Notes: generated by a model from the sequence alone, not told the origin. Positions 10,991 to 23,739 are shown, counted from the stretch's first letter. The stretch is 64,000 nt of DNA from Nematopogon swammerdamellus (GCA_946902875.1 OX336354.1:10389247-10453246); one strand, 5' to 3'. Made by a program: numbers and translations.

Positions 10991-12115
10991 TGGACCTTTG
11001 ATTTTTTTCATATTGAACAGAGACAGCGGTCTTAACTATTCCATTCATCGGAGAGGTGCGAGAGGGAAAAGCAGGGATGCGGTCACTAGAAAGCTTGGCC
11101 AAACGAAAAGGAAACGTGAACTGTGCAAATATATTTACAAAAACTTCTGTCACCTTCCCTAATTAACTAAAGATAGTCAATTTAATATTACTTAGATCGA
11201 ACAATCGTAATTAGGTTTTATAAAAATTATATATTGTTTTCCATTTAAAAAAAAAATCTTATTACATACTGCTAATAATTTTGAAACAGTTAAATAGATG
11301 TAACAACAAAAGCGTCTCGCTTAGTTCGACCGCTCCAAATACCAGGACGATGCAAGCGCAAATTGTCGCCAATTAAAACACAACAAATTGACGTCATTAG
11401 GTAATTGTGTCGCTCCGTTTGAGCCCAAAGAGTGACGGATGCTTTATGGGGGAAACCGTGACAGATGCAGAAACTTCGTAGATAGCTACGGGCGGACTCT
11501 TTGTTGAAATAATTGGCTGCAATTGGACACAGCCGCAATTAGTAGAAAACATTGACTCAAAACACAGAAAACGCATTCAGAAGAACATTGATTCAATTGG
11601 TCTAAAGACTAAAGAGTATGATTTAATGTGTACGTAGGGACCTTTCCGCGCATACATGACCATATTAGGTTTGATAGAAGAAATTCACCATCATCATACA
11701 TAACACAAACAGTACTTAATGAAAAAAATGTCACCACCACCATTGGTTGACTAATCTGCCAAAGCCGTGACATCCAATCGTGACTCACCCAATCCAACGG
11801 ATTAAGAGTTGAGGAACTCACTCAGTGATGTCATGTCTGCTCAATGGATTTTACGATGACAATTGAACGAAGGTCGTACGGTAATAAGTGGGCTTTTAAA
11901 TAGTTGCAGGACTATTTACGCGGTACTTTGTCGTGCAATTAACCTAATTCGTCTATGGTCAGAGGACGATGTCGCGAAATGTAGAGCGAGGTAGAATGGT
12001 GAAGGATAGCAAAGTTGAGGCCAGCAAGGATAATGATAACAATGAACAATACATAATTATTGTTTGCATGTCTAAAGAGATGGATCGCTGGAAAATTGAG
12101 TTAAATTTTTATCGT
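10991..12115. other. non-repetitive stretch with possible regulatory sequence
   Basis: No exon is recognised. At about 11290-11560 the DNA contains homeodomain-like TAATTG/CAATTAA words and a perfect TGACGTCA palindrome near 11389. This is compatible with a regulatory element, but function is inferred only from words. Confidence 0.25.
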
Positions 12116-12175
12116 TTCGCGGTCAAATACCGGCGTATACCTTCGTATACCTTCGCGGTCAAATACCGGCGGCGT
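12116..12175 (+). repeat. 36-bp tandem duplication
   Basis: TTCGCGGTCAAATACCGGCG occurs at 12116-12135 and again at 12152-12171, with CGTATACC sub-repeats between them. Confidence 0.85.
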
Positions 12176-12196
12176 ACCTTGGTATTATATTTTATA

Positions 12197-12392
12197 TTTT
12201 TTTTATGGAAATCGCCACGGTTGTGCTACATCACCTACCTACAACAGCCGTAATGTCAGCCCATAAACACCTTGATGAACTAGGTGCCAAGTCAGTGCTT
12301 CCCTTTGTTCGTACCGGCTACACTGAACTGGACGGAAAACACGAACTGATGGAATCCGAACCACGATCAGCCTACAACGCTCGAACGATCAC
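12197..12392 (-). repeat. SINE A copy, internally deleted
   Basis: A poly-T run begins the copy as read on the plus strand (poly-A tail on minus). The body matches other SINE A copies (ATGTCAGCCCATAA). The GGTAGGGTTTAACCC middle is missing. The head retains a degenerate B-box-like patch. Confidence 0.75.
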
Positions 12393-12869
12393 CGCTCCAA
12401 GTTCTAACAGCGTCCAGTTGTGGTTAAAATCACGAACGGCAGTTGGCACATTTTGACCGATAACATTTCAGCTACCAATTTACCTTGATTGATAACGGGT
12501 AAAATACGTTATACAGACATCTGAATTTCCTATTGGTAGAGAAAGGAAAATATTTAGTAAAATATAGAGCTTGGATCCTTATAATGCTCGTCGCGGATGC
12601 AGTAATGAAGCATATCGGGATATCGGTAAGTCTTTGAAGTGAAGTGCCTTGTGCATCTCTCGAACTATCTCGTGAACACTAAGAGCAGCTTGTTCTATGC
12701 CGTTGAATTTATCTTGTACTGAAGTGTTGGTAGAAGTATGGGCACTTGTACCTACAACAGTGATTTAGAAAGTTTAAAGTACCTCATGATTATTAATTTC
12801 AGAAGAAATTAGCTCAACTTTGTGATGACAATTTTATTTATTTAATTATTATCTATACATTTCCACCTC

Positions 12870-13150
12870 CGTACAACGCGCACTGGGCAGGGATTGCATA
12901 CCTACACCCTGGACTTACCGCGGATGCGTACCAATCGGTTCTGCAGATCCTTCCTCCACAGAACCGGTAAACTCTGGAACGCTCTCCCTGTCCACATATT
13001 TCCCCACAATTACAGTCTCGGGTCCTTCGAGAGACGTGTGAATGGGCACCTGTCAGGTCAGCATGGCATTCGCAGCCCCCACATGCGACCTAATGTCCAT
13101 GGCAGTCGCTAGACACCTTATGGGTGGCTCGACGCCACATGTCTTACTAT
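12870..13150 (+). pseudogene. Jockey-like LINE 3' fragment
   Basis: A 72-codon frame contains FLHRTGKLWNALPVHIFP, a motif typical of the C-terminus of Jockey-type LINE ORF2 proteins, followed by a 3' tail (CCACATGTCTTACTATAAAAAA). The same tail closes the larger LINE copy at 46.6-48.8 kb. It is 5'-truncated, as is usual for target-primed insertion. Confidence 0.75.
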
Positions 13151-13242
13151 AAAAAATATATATTTACTCTTTTCGTCTGTTTTCACAGATAAATTATCAT
13201 CAGTTATTGTTTATTTTATGAATTGTCCAATGCACACACACA

Positions 13243-13553
13243 TACCACACGCCGTATCCCGACAATCGGGGTAAGCAAACTAATCTGTTTAGTGCTGCAA
13301 GTACTCTGCCAAATTACAGCACAACACCGACCACCACGTTTAGCTAAGTATTCGGGTAAGATAACCTATCATAAGTAAGGCACGAAGGCCCCCCTGCTGC
13401 ATGACTCGGTGGAAAGACCCTGCCAAGGTGAGAGGTGGCTAGCATGTCGCCCTTATGCACGGCATCTTGTCCTTATCCCTTAGTCGCCTTTTACGACATG
13501 TACGGGGAGATGTGCAGTGGGGCTATTCTCATTAAGTACCGGCCCCACACAGT
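13243..13553 (-). repeat. repeat C copy (SINE-like)
   Basis: It matches the copies at 28246, 51167 and 53762 over GGCGACTAAGGGATAAGGACAA and GTGTTGTGCTG-like blocks. It starts (minus) at GTGTGGGGCCGGTACTT. It has no coding potential of its own. Confidence 0.75.
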
Positions 13554-14053
13554 AATCCCCCCACAGAGTTGTCCAATGCAATATGGATAATTTATAATAA
13601 TGTATACCTACAGTTTTTTTTTTTCAAATAAAGCTCTACTTTCACAATCTGAAATATAAAAACTATTCACACGTTATATTTTGTTGTTATATTGGTTCCA
13701 GATGAAAAACTTTTATTTTACTTTTGTCATTCATTTCATTACGTATACTTTGACACTCAAGTTCATTCAACGACTTCATACTAATGTTCATCGACCTACT
13801 GCCTATGGACTACGTGTGGATGTGGTGGAGGGATACGCCTACATTATGTACACAGAGCTATTTGTGTTCCAAATTCTCAGGTAGTCCACCGAGATTAGCA
13901 CTTTTTATCAACACCGCGCCGGATGTGGAGCAGAGAAGGGAAGAGAGAGAATGTGGGGTGATGAGCAGAAACACAGAGCATAAACATTCTAAAGTATAGA
14001 ACTGCTATTCTGATACATTGCGTTCGTCATCTTCCGCAACATGATATAAAAAT

Positions 14054-14513
14054 AAACCGGCCAAGTGCGAGTCGGCCTCGCGCACCGAGGTTTCCGTACA
14101 ACCACTTAATTGGCCTGTTTTTATTATTCGTTGTTATACATTAGTTGGCACTATAATCACACCAAGTTTGACGCTTGCATATGTATTACCGTTTTGATGA
14201 TTGATAGAGCAATAACAAATAAAAAAACGTTCAAAATAAGGATCGTGGCACGTGGAGATTCGTCGTCTCTGCCTATCCCACTGGGAAACAGGCGTGACGC
14301 TATGTAATGTATTTACTTTGAAAAAAAAACTTGTTTCTTGTATGGGGATGTATATGGCATGCCTTAATTTTTTACTTTTTTTTAAATTATTTTGTAGTAT
14401 ATTCGTCATTATAATGAAACGATCAACCGTCCACCTATTACGGTTCAAAAGACACTTACAGTCCTTTAAAGGTAGGACGGAAAGACGAACGGCGTAAGGC
14501 TTAGTAATCGGTT
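14054..14513 (+). repeat. repeat D copy with inserted LINE tail
   Basis: It starts CCGGCCAAGTGCGAGTCGG, continues with CGCGCAC and TTTCCGTACA, and ends near ACGGAAAGACGAACGGCGTA. Inside, at 14236-14312, is a reversed copy of a second repeat (GATCGTGGCACGTGGAGAT) also present at about 24300-24360. Confidence 0.65.
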
Positions 14514-17152
14514 TTCGCAACGTTTGCAACACAGTTTACAGCGGAAGGGCCGTAACACGCGGGTTGATAATGCGTAAGTCCAGAAAGTGTGACAGAGTCA
14601 TATTATGTAATTGTAACCTTTAAATTGTAAGCTCCGCAAACACAGATTAAATAATATTCCGCAAAGTATGAAATTTGACTTTTTGAACCTTCGAGAATAA
14701 AATAAATAGACGCGGAATTCGGGTATCACATTTTGCCGCACGCAAGCGTTACCAATTTGTCAGTACATACGTCACTTTTGTGTGTAATTCGTATCAAATC
14801 GGTGTGTCAGTTCGTGAATTATTTTGTGGGAAACCGCGCCTATATAAATTTTTCCCCGAAGTCTGGAATACTAATTCTGTACACTCTCTAAGTCGGCCGG
14901 CACACCCACCAGCTATGGCTATGAAATATTTTAGGTTCAGAGGTGACGTGGATGCTCAGCTGGACACCATCTCTTATTTTTAGGGTTCAGTCTCCATACG
15001 GAAGCCTATTATTATAATCCAGTGACTTGTCACCTGCTCGACAAGTTAAAGCCTCTTCTATCCTTTTGGAATTGTTTGAGTTGAACAGATTGCGGTGAGC
15101 GCGTTAGCGAAGGCGGTACCCACTTCCTGTGAGATGTGAGGGGATATTGATATGATAACAGATCGGGTCTCTGAGCTGTTGGTAATTTTTATGATTGAAG
15201 TAATTTTAAAATGTTGAAAAATAATAGGTCCGTGGTGGAATTAATCATGTTCGTACCATAATATATTGTAGATTATGTTCTCGCTTGATGAATCTATTCC
15301 GATAAATGTATTTCTCCACATACGGATTCCTAAAGTAATTAAATTTGTTAGTTCATCAATTTAAAGACTTAATCAATTCAGACAAAAATGTGCCATCGCT
15401 TTATTGACAACGATAGTAGCAAGATAACGTTTGTTGATCTACTGGCAGCTCAGGTTCAAAATAAAAGAATTTCGTTAAAATCATAATATTAAGTTGTTTA
15501 TTTACGCAGTTCATGCGAGGTGAATGATCTTCCTACAAGTCTTCCTCGCTCTTGTGAAATTATTCTTCCTTCTCTCGAAACAGCCGGAAGTCATTAAGTT
15601 TATACGCAGCCACATATTCATACTCTTTACACTGAGTTTAATCGTTCCAAGTACACTCAGGTAACTCTTTCGTTACAAGTCTGTGAAATTTTTCAAGCTC
15701 TAAGTTGAATTTTTTTATGTGTATCTATATTTTTTTTAAATTTGTATACCTACGTAGAATGTTTAGTTATAGCAAGAAAACAATTGAATAATACGATCTA
15801 TAAGATGTAGAAAATTTGTCAAATAATAAACTTCGAATTCAAACTTCATCTTTTGTTTCCCGCCTTTATTTCTCCATAAAAAACACAGTAGTAACATAAC
15901 ACAATGTACGTTTAATAAAGTTGATCATTATTTTTGTATTGTCCCGTTCCATTACTTGTCGCTCTTATGGCCATTCCCATCACATGATAACCAAGTTGAA
16001 GTATTCCACAGAAGTAAACAAGATTTGGTTAATAGATTATGTAGGTGGAATAATATATGAATAATGCAACGAGAGAACTTCTGTTAAGGAAGAAGTGATC
16101 ATAAACCACTTCGGCGGCGCCTCTCCTACGCACGACTCCGATAGTGCTTTTATCGACGACAATAGGGACAGATCCCCAATACTATAACAACAATACGGAC
16201 ACGTTCCCAATACTGTAACAATAGAGAAGAGCGTCCAATGTTATAAGTTCTGGACAGAAACGAGCTCAACAACAAAGAAAACATTTTAATACGAGGTGGC
16301 TACATCCCGATCTCTGAAAGTTATAAAAATAGAGAATTAGAAAATAATGGCAATGAACTTTAAGGATAAACATTGGATAAAACCAATACTATGTGCTACG
16401 CAAAAATACGGTAATAACGATGATAAAATACATTTTAAAGCCAATATTTATAATGTTTGATGACGTACGTATACAAATTCTAGATGATCAAAGACAAATT
16501 CACAGAAAAGTCCTAAAGTGTGACAGTTTTTTTTTTATGTGGGAAACATTTTGCGGAAGCTTCTGTGAACTGAGCTACTGACCAATGATTCACCGTGGAA
16601 GATTCGTCATGCCGGCGAATAAAAGTGTTAATAGATTACATAATACCTAATTGACCAGGAGCTGTGTTTACCTCCTTCATTATGCTAAGAATTGCTGGTG
16701 AGAGTAGTTGAATGAAACGTAGTTACTTCGACTTTGCTGTTTAATTTTGATAAGAAGAACTGATAATAACGGCTGTTGTTGTCTTCGTGTGAGGTCCAGA
16801 TATTAAGTTGATACTTTCGTTATTTATTACTGACATATAAATTATGACCTAAAAATAACGAAGCAGCTTAGCACTGATGTTAAAGCAGAATTAGATGGGT
16901 TATTTATTATACTCTGAGAAGGCGATGATTAAAATATTATGACGATGCAGCCGAAGCGAAATTCCCAAATTCGTTCAAAACATACCGATAAACTTTTGTA
17001 TTTCCATATCATCCATGGTATTTATACGTCGAAGAACCATGTTGTCTGCGAGATATCAGACGTTATCATTCCTGTCGTTATCGAGGCACATTAAAATACA
17101 TTTATAACTGAAATGAACACAGACCTTGACATGGCATTAGGTCACCGGATAA
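14514..17152. other. unassigned non-coding stretch
   Basis: About 2.6 kb of AT-rich DNA with no recognisable exon, RNA gene or repeat family. Short open frames lack domains and splice context. Confidence 0.45.
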
Positions 17153-17424
17153 ATGAGCCTGATTTCACACACAACACAGCACTATAACTCGTTCAAATGC
17201 AACTGTCGGCGTTTTTACACGAAAGATTCTCTCGGTCGGTCGATAGCGCGAGCACTGAATCGACGTATCGTCATAACAACGGACGAGGATCGACTGAGGA
17301 GAGGAAGTCGGTCGGGTCGGTCGGGCGGGTGGAGAATGCGTGTGCGCAAGCCGCGTAGTATATTCATATCCTATAGTATAGTGTTGTGGTATAGTATAAT
17401 GAGTTGCATGTTAATAATGTGCAG
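17153..17424 (+). other. GC-richer patch, possible 5' exon
   Basis: A 91-codon frame runs through a GC-richer block (TCGGTCGG repeats at about 17235-17330) and reaches a good splice donor, GTGCAG|GTAAGCC, near 17424. It has no recognisable protein motif and could equally be a promoter-proximal untranslated exon or chance. Confidence 0.2.
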
Positions 17425-17614
17425 GTAAGCCCGTTCCATTCCATTTGAGCCCCAACTTTGTGGCCAGTGCGCTGATGTAGATAAAACACCTATTACAAAG
17501 GATGGTTATGGAACTACAGTTACAGCAAAAGAAATTTGATTTTCTATACATTTTAGTTTAAATTCACAGTATTTAGTTGTATTTGTCGTAGCTTCAATTT
17601 TGTACGTTTTTTTT

Positions 17615-17700
17615 CCAGCCTGGGTGTCTGTGCCGAGGGGCCAGTGCTGTGGTGCAGTCGACAGAGCCAAATTCACCTGTTCTCGCTTCGTCCCTGTTTA
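17615..17700 (-). repeat. LINE 3'-tail fragment
   Basis: It shares GCAGTCGACAGAGCCAA and the upstream TGTGCCGAGGG block with copies at 45600-45650 and 60345-60400. Only the 3' end is present. Confidence 0.6.
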
Positions 17701-18483
17701 GTGTACACATTATAATTAAATTTTTAATTTAGGTATCTACTCTATGTTTTGTTGTTTCTGAAAATAAATCAAGCAGTGTCCAAACTCATTAAACTTTATC
17801 TCTAGTAAAATAACAAAACGAGAAAATTAGTATACCTATATCAAAGTTAAAAAAAAATAGTAAGTTGAGCATTGTCACCACAGATCAGAGAAGTATTGTC
17901 ACAGATAGATAGGATCTTTAAATAGGTTACCAATAAGGGAGCAAAGTTAAATTTAGCAGCACCCATACTGCATCGAGAAGCATTTTGCTTTGAAATTCAC
18001 TTCCCATGACGAGTTTTATCAACACACTATGTTGACAAAAGCAGCGGTCATTTGTGCTTAGCTTACGAGGTTCGATTCACTGTAGAAAGTGGGCGCGGTA
18101 CAATGACACCGGTATGCTAATCAGAACCGTTTTTATTTGGGCTTAATTGGTCTATAGTGCCGACAGATCACGCGGAACTAAACTATACTAAACTAATAGC
18201 GGAGTTGATGATACTGATTTTGGTATTGATGATGATGATTGTACGAAAATGGGATCGATAAATCGTTTACATTGGATACGATTACGAGTATTTAATTTGT
18301 GTTAGGTATACTTATAAGGCGAACCAACAGACAGGCAGGCGTAGCATATGGGCGAAGGATTTAGTGAGACTAATAGAGAGTTTTCGAATACAGTGATATG
18401 TGACTTGATATAACCATTCTACACCACCTCTTAGATTCGTGAAATGAAATGTAAATACGGTCAATGGTAAACTACGGTAAATA
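17701..18483. other. unassigned non-coding stretch
   Basis: AT-rich intergenic or intronic DNA. Nothing recognised. Confidence 0.45.
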
Positions 18484-19050
18484 AAAAGCGGCCAAGTGCG
18501 AGTCGTACTCATGTCGAGAGGGTTCTGTACCATTGCGTTTTCCGTGAGAAATTTAAGATATAGGATTTTCGTTTGGTTTTCCTATAAACTGTAAGAGAGG
18601 TCATAGATTCCAAATTAAAAAAAAAAATTACTCAGTAGTTTCGGAGATAAGGATGGGGGTGCCCAATTTTCCTATATTTTCTTTAATATCTTTTGAACTA
18701 AGCATTTTGAAATTATAAAATAATATATTTGCATTTCTTATAACGAGCTCTTTCGATTGATACGCCACTTAGGCAAAGTATTTTAGTGACTAGCTGCATA
18801 ATAAATAACATCGCTTACAGTCTATCGAAAATATTTATTCAGAGCAAGACTAACAATTTTTCTGAGAGTTCTGACTACAAAGACGTCTTAATAATGAAGG
18901 TCAGGTATAAAGGTGTAAAGATACGTCCGTGATTGAATTCTATATAATGTACCAAATTTCAATTTTTTTTTCGTTAAGTAAGTCCATAAGAGTCTGTCTG
19001 TCTAGGAAAAGGGGTCCGTTTTTTCCTATTATGAGGTACGGAACACTCAA
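18484..19050 (+). repeat. repeat D copy
   Basis: It begins AAAGCGGCCAAGTGCGAGTC, carries GGGTTCTGTACCATTGCG, and ends at GAGGTACGGAACACTCAAA. The ends form short inverted GGTTCCGTACC-like motifs, as in the other copies. Confidence 0.7.
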
Positions 19051-19710
19051 AGTGGCAAAAAGCGAACTTAAAGCCATACTATACCAGTAATGTCTGGGAT
19101 TGTGGGTAAGTGTGATGGGTAGTCCGAATTAAAATAAAAAATATAGGTGGTAAAACTTATTCCTGCCAGAACAAGGATGTACACCATTATACATCCAGTA
19201 TTCTGAAAGTTCTGACCAAAATTGACGTTATTGAAAAAGATATTTTTTTTTACATGACCGTAAATTTAACATAAACAGCGTCTCCATAGAAATTAGGGCT
19301 CCTTTGTATGTATTTGTATATAACACATTTTATAACACAAAGGTTTATATAAGCGATGAGAGGAACCAACCAAAGCAATGGATAAAAAAAATGGTTTTGT
19401 TGTGCTCTGGTTTTGTTCTGCAGGTAGGTGAAAACCTTTCCTTTGTTGAAAGATGATTGTCGGATTGAGAACAGATAAGATTTCCATTAGTTCAGGTTGA
19501 GGTTCTGTTAGTGAAGGCTTTGGTTGATGAAAACTAAAATTCAATTGGAAGCAGTTGCATAGGGAATATTATGGTAAAATTGGAACATTATTCATAACAT
19601 TATTTCAATAGTAAAGTATGAATTGCAAGTTGAAAAAGTAAATTTTAAAGAAATATGACGCACACTACATTCATACATAAGTCAACAGATTTATAAAGGT
19701 GTATTTAAAG
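19051..19710. other. unassigned non-coding stretch
   Basis: No gene or repeat recognised. Confidence 0.45.
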
Positions 19711-20014
19711 TACTGTGTGGGGGTAACACCACTGCATTTCACCCCGTGCATGACGTAAAATGCCACTAAGGGATAAGGACAAGATGTCGTGCTAAAGGGC
19801 GGCAGGATAGCTATCTCTCACCTTCTTGGCACGGTCCTTTCTTCCACCGAGTCATTCAGCAGATGGATCTTCGTGCCTTACTTGCTGCATGATAGTTGTC
19901 TTGTATGAGTACTTTGCTAAACAAGGTCGTCGTCGCTGTGCTGTAAATTTATCAGAGTCCTTGCAGCACAGCACGGATTACTCTGCTCACCCCGTTTGTC
20001 GGGATACAGTGTGT
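19711..20014 (+). repeat. repeat C copy
   Basis: It starts TACTGTGTGGGGG and matches other copies through CACTAAGGGATAAGGACAAG and GAGTACTTTGCTAAACA. Confidence 0.75.
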
Positions 20015-20139
20015 ATTGTATTTAGAAAACCAAAAAGGAAGACCCTCAAGTCCTATCGGAGTAATTGAAGGTTTCGCCGCAAACAATACGTTACATAGCG
20101 GGGATTATGCACTTCATACTAACAAAATAACCGCAATAA

Positions 20140-20878
20140 AGAGTGGAAGTGAATCAGACGGAGAGGGTGGCGCGAGGCGAAGACAAAACGAGCAGCAGAC
20201 GACACTGTCGCGACTCATTGTCGCTGCCGAGGGGTAACCAGCCGCCGGCTAGCGTTCATCGGACAAGCCACCGACGACAGTTCCACTTCTACAGCTTCCT
20301 CAAAACTTTAATTCCGCTCCACCTACCTGCGCAGTCGACGAATTTTAGGTCATAATACGTAGAACATAGGGTAGACTTTAATGTCGCTCGCATCTTAGGT
20401 TCGCGCATTTGCAGTGAAGCAATTATCTACCCTATGTCTGCGAGTGATGACAAAAAATTCGTTGACTGCGAAGGTAGGTTGAGCGGCATTTAAGTTTTGA
20501 GGGAACTGTACATATGACCGCCAGCCGGCTTGGCTTTTCAGTGACTTTTTGGCGGCTTGTTAAATGATTGCCAGCTGTCTGGAGCTCATCGAACAAGCTA
20601 TTGGACTAAAGAATGGAAGGGAGTCAGACGTCGGCGCGGGACGGGGACAAAAGTAACAAACAACATGCGATACTGTCGGTCGGTGATCGATCATCTGACA
20701 AGCCACCGGCGACGGCGGCGGCGGCGGCGGCGGCGTGGCAGTTTGCTTCTCTGATGAACGCCGTTCGACTGGTTGGGAATGGAGTGACTTTTGCAATAAA
20801 TGCCAGCGGGCTAGCGTTCATTGAACAAGCCCAATCGGCACGGAGGCGGAGAGTTGATTGAAGCGCATCAGACAGAAG
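20140..20878 (+). repeat. GC-rich block with threefold degenerate repeat and (GGC)n
   Basis: Variants of GCTAGCGTTCATCGGACAAGC occur at about 20245, 20575 and 20810, each followed by GGAGTCAGACG-like words. A (GGC)8-type run lies at about 20707-20733. Open frames on both strands follow the composition rather than a recognisable protein. Confidence 0.5.
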
Positions 20879-20975
20879 TTTTTTTTATGGAAACTGACAC
20901 GCTTGGCTACGTCACCTAATACATCCGTGATGTCAGCCCACAACACCATGGTGAACTAGATGCCATGTAAGTAGA
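20879..20975 (-). repeat. SINE A 3' fragment
   Basis: Poly-T followed by ATGGAAACTGACACG and ATGTCAGCCCACAACACC identifies the 3' part of SINE A on the minus strand. Confidence 0.7.
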
Positions 20976-21027
20976 GAAAAATGGGCCAAAACAAAATTAC
21001 CAAGAGTCTAGAGGACAACTTCTAGAT

Positions 21028-21255
21028 CGGAAGGCTTAACCCATCCGGGTTGATACCAGCGCAGCGCATCGAATGAAAGGTTGGTTGAACCGGCTATGTA
21101 ACTATAGTCTGTGTTTTCAGTCCAGTTCAACGTAGCCTGCACGATCAAAGAGGCGGACTGACATGGCATCTAGTTCACTAAGGTGTTATGGGCTACCGGC
21201 TGATATCACAGGTGTTGTGGGTGATATAGCCAATCACGTCAGGTTCCATAAAAAA
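21028..21255 (+). repeat. SINE A copy, 5'-truncated
   Basis: It matches the SINE A body from CTTAACCCATCCGGGTTG to GGTTCCATAAAAAA, with several substitutions that make it an older copy. Confidence 0.75.
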
Positions 21256-21319
21256 TGTGTCTGTCCACATTTAGAGCGGAGTAGTGATGGCCACCCCGGT
21301 GAATGCGTCACGAACTCAC

Positions 21320-21483
21320 GAGTTCTCCGCGGCGCGGCGCGGCGCCAGCGCCGTTGCCGCCGCCGCCCGCCGCTGGCGACTGTCCCGCCACGCTCGTGTA
21401 CTGTTTATTGAGGTCTTGGAGGTCGGCACGGCGGCGGCGGCTGCAGCGGCGCGGGCGCCTGAGGTACAGAATCAACAGACCTA
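21320..21483 (-). CDS. candidate exon D of minus-strand host gene
   Basis: On the minus strand an acceptor (GCATTCGCAG) precedes, and a donor (GTGAGT) follows, a 164-bp open segment. Read in phase 1 it encodes VGLLILYLRRPRRCSRRRR, then ADLQDLNKQYTSVAGQSP, then a Gly/Ala-rich end finishing RRGEL. The hydrophobic run is short and followed by a basic stretch. It could be the inner edge of a membrane segment, but is too short to assert. The phase fits the exon at 44265-44427. Alternatively, an ATG at 21502 would make it a first exon ending at the same donor. Product not recognised. Confidence 0.4.
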
Positions 21484-21651
21484 CTGCGAATGCACGAAAC
21501 ATGGCGAGCTGAGAGGGTGATTGTTGAGTGCACTTACAGGTTTACTGGTACAAATCCTTTCAAATCTTCACAAGGTGAACTAAGAAGTATTCACAAGAAG
21601 AAATGACTTAGACTATTTTAGATAAAACATTTTTAAAAACCATTAGATACA

Positions 21652-21953
21652 GAAAAAATCGGTCAAGCGCGAGTTTTACTCGCGCACGGAGGATTCCGTA
21701 GATTCACTACACCATACCTGCCAAAAAAAAATTCTTATCCGTCTTTTGTCTGTCTGTAGTGTAAACTACCTTGGCGCCATTTATTATGGAATATAACTAT
21801 TTAATCGCGTGAACACGTACTGATTCTTGTGTATGCCCTCTCTCAATATGCATGTTTATAACGTTAATCTGTAAAAGATACAGCCCTAGGACGGACGGAC
21901 GGACAGACAGACAAACAGACGGCGTAGGCTTATTCTTCCGTGTGGAACCCTAC
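21652..21953 (+). repeat. repeat D copy
   Basis: AATCGGTCAAGCGCGAGTTT at the start, a (GGAC)n/(AGAC)n microsatellite near 21893-21917, and TTCCGTGTGGAACCCTA at the end match other D copies. Confidence 0.75.
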
Positions 21954-22170
21954 AATACAAATCAACCATGAATACTGACATTCTGAAACAAAGCCAGCGT
22001 TCCTTTTGATGACGTGACGAAACTATAAACTATCCTAACCAACCAACCAACCAACCTCTCTAGGTAATTTGGAAGAATTATTTAAATGAACACTGAAAAT
22101 AATAAAACGAACCCTAAACCACACAATATTCGATGTTAAAATAAAAAAAGAAATAGAACGCTGGCGAGTA

Positions 22171-22298
22171 TGCTTCCCTTCGGCACGACCGAAGGGAAGC
22201 ACTGACGTGGCACCTAGTCCACCAAGGTGTTATGGGCTGACATCACGGATGTATTAGGTGATGTAGGCAACCATGTCAGTTTCCATAAAAAAAAAAAG
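22171..22298 (+). repeat. SINE A 3' part with short inverted junction
   Basis: The 3' half of SINE A ends in a poly-A run. Its left edge forms a 13-bp inverted repeat (GCTTCCCTTCGG / CCGAAGGGAAGC) around CACGA, suggesting a templated or head-to-head rearrangement. Confidence 0.7.
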
Positions 22299-22940
22299 TT
22301 GAACCAACCCAACCCAAAATATTTATTGTGACTATTCAAAAGATTCCAAATCCTGGAAAAGAAATTCACACGTGAAGCTATGGCGCCATGCAGTGCAACG
22401 GCATCTACGCTTGATTGCAAGTCGATTTTGAAAACACGAATCAATCATGTATGTAAATGTGTCTCTGAGTCGTGTTTAAGTCGGACCAGCGTAGCGTTGC
22501 ATCACGACTTAATAAATAACTGAATATCATTTACAATTAATTTAATCCGACGTGTGATTCCTTCTCTCTCCCGCCTCGGTGACAGACGATACGGATTCAA
22601 TTTTATTTGTATTTTATTTTTAAGGGCACTACGGCCCGTAGTGTTCATCATTAGTGTCTTGTGCTAGAGGGAGACTGTAGCGGTGAAATTCGGGCGTATT
22701 TGTGTAACACATAAAAAGTTATGTAGTAAAATATTATTATTTATTTAAAGTAAACATTAAAATATATTTTTTCAGAGGCACATTTTGATTTTAATAAGCA
22801 TATTTTATTTACACACAATATTATGATGTTTCGTATTTGTAGATTTAGCCTATTTTTTATTTAGATTTAATTAGTTAATTTATTTTATATTACATTTTGT
22901 TTTTAACTCAGTGCGGAGAATTCTGAAAAACTGTAGGTTT
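22299..22940. other. unassigned AT-rich stretch
   Basis: No gene or known repeat recognised. Confidence 0.45.
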
Positions 22941-22990
22941 TTTTTTATAGTAAGCGCGACATGTGGCGCCGAGCCACCTTCCGTTCCTTG
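22941..22990 (-). repeat. Jockey-like LINE 3' tail
   Basis: TATAGTAAGCGCGACATGTGGC matches, in reverse, the 3' terminus of the LINE at 48.8 kb. Confidence 0.6.
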
Positions 22991-23013
22991 TTCCGTTCTT
23001 ACCTTACCATAGC

Positions 23014-23218
23014 TAGGTGGTAGGGTTTATCCCGCCCGGGTTGGTACCACCGCACTGAATGAAACGTCGGTCGAAACGGCTATGTAAATAGTTCGTGTTT
23101 TCCGTCCAGTTCAGTGTAACCGAGATGAAATGAAGGGAAGCACTGACATGGCACCTATGGGCTGACATCACTGATATTGTAGGCGATGTAGCCAACCGTG
23201 TCAGTTTTCATAAAAAAA
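23014..23218 (+). repeat. SINE A copy
   Basis: It runs from GGTGGTAGGGTTTATCCCGC to the poly-A tail after TCAGTTTTCAT, with a small deletion before ATGGGCTGACATCAC. Confidence 0.8.
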
Positions 23219-23439
23219 CCTATAACCAGCCCGAGATATGTCTTGATTCCATCAGTGAACACTGAATGTAAATTGGTTCAGTCGTTTTAGAGTTTATCCG
23301 TTACAGACGTATAGACAGAAATACAGACGTTGTGCTACTAGATACTTGCTGGAGCTTGAGATAGAGAGAGCGGAGAAGAGAAGAAGACTTCAATATGTCG
23401 TCGCGCGCAGGCGTAGGTACTAGACCTACATATTAGGTA

Positions 23440-23739
23440 CTAGCTTTTGCCTGCGGCTTCGCTCGCGTGAAATTAGTATTTTATTTAGAAATTGAATTTG
23501 AATTTGAAATTGAATTTTATTTAGCCTATCCTGTGTCCCGTATAATCAAATGTGCTTGTACTAAGTTTCATCGAATTCGGGTGATCAATTTAAGAGTTAT
23601 GGAGGAACATACATACGGAAAATAGTTCTAAAAATCGTAAATTTCGTTTTAGTATCATACATAGAGTCTACAACCTTATCTCATAAAACAAAGTAACTTA
23701 CTCCATGACCATCCCTTGCAGATTTATTATTAGTATTGA
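23440..23739 (-). mobile_element. Lep1-type non-autonomous Helitron
   Basis: On the minus strand the copy starts TCAATACTAATAATAAATC and ends GCAAAAGCTAG, flanked by A on the 5' side and T on the 3' side with no target duplication, as Helitrons do. A GC-rich hairpin-forming block (CGCGAGCGAAGCCGCAGGC) sits just before CTAG. Length is 300 bp. Related copies are at 41447-41863 (+) and at both composite loci. Confidence 0.8.

Noticed and set aside
20560..20861. Overlapping frames on both strands with poly-Ala, poly-Arg or poly-Pro
   Set aside because: Produced by the (GGC)n run; no clear splice signals or conserved protein.
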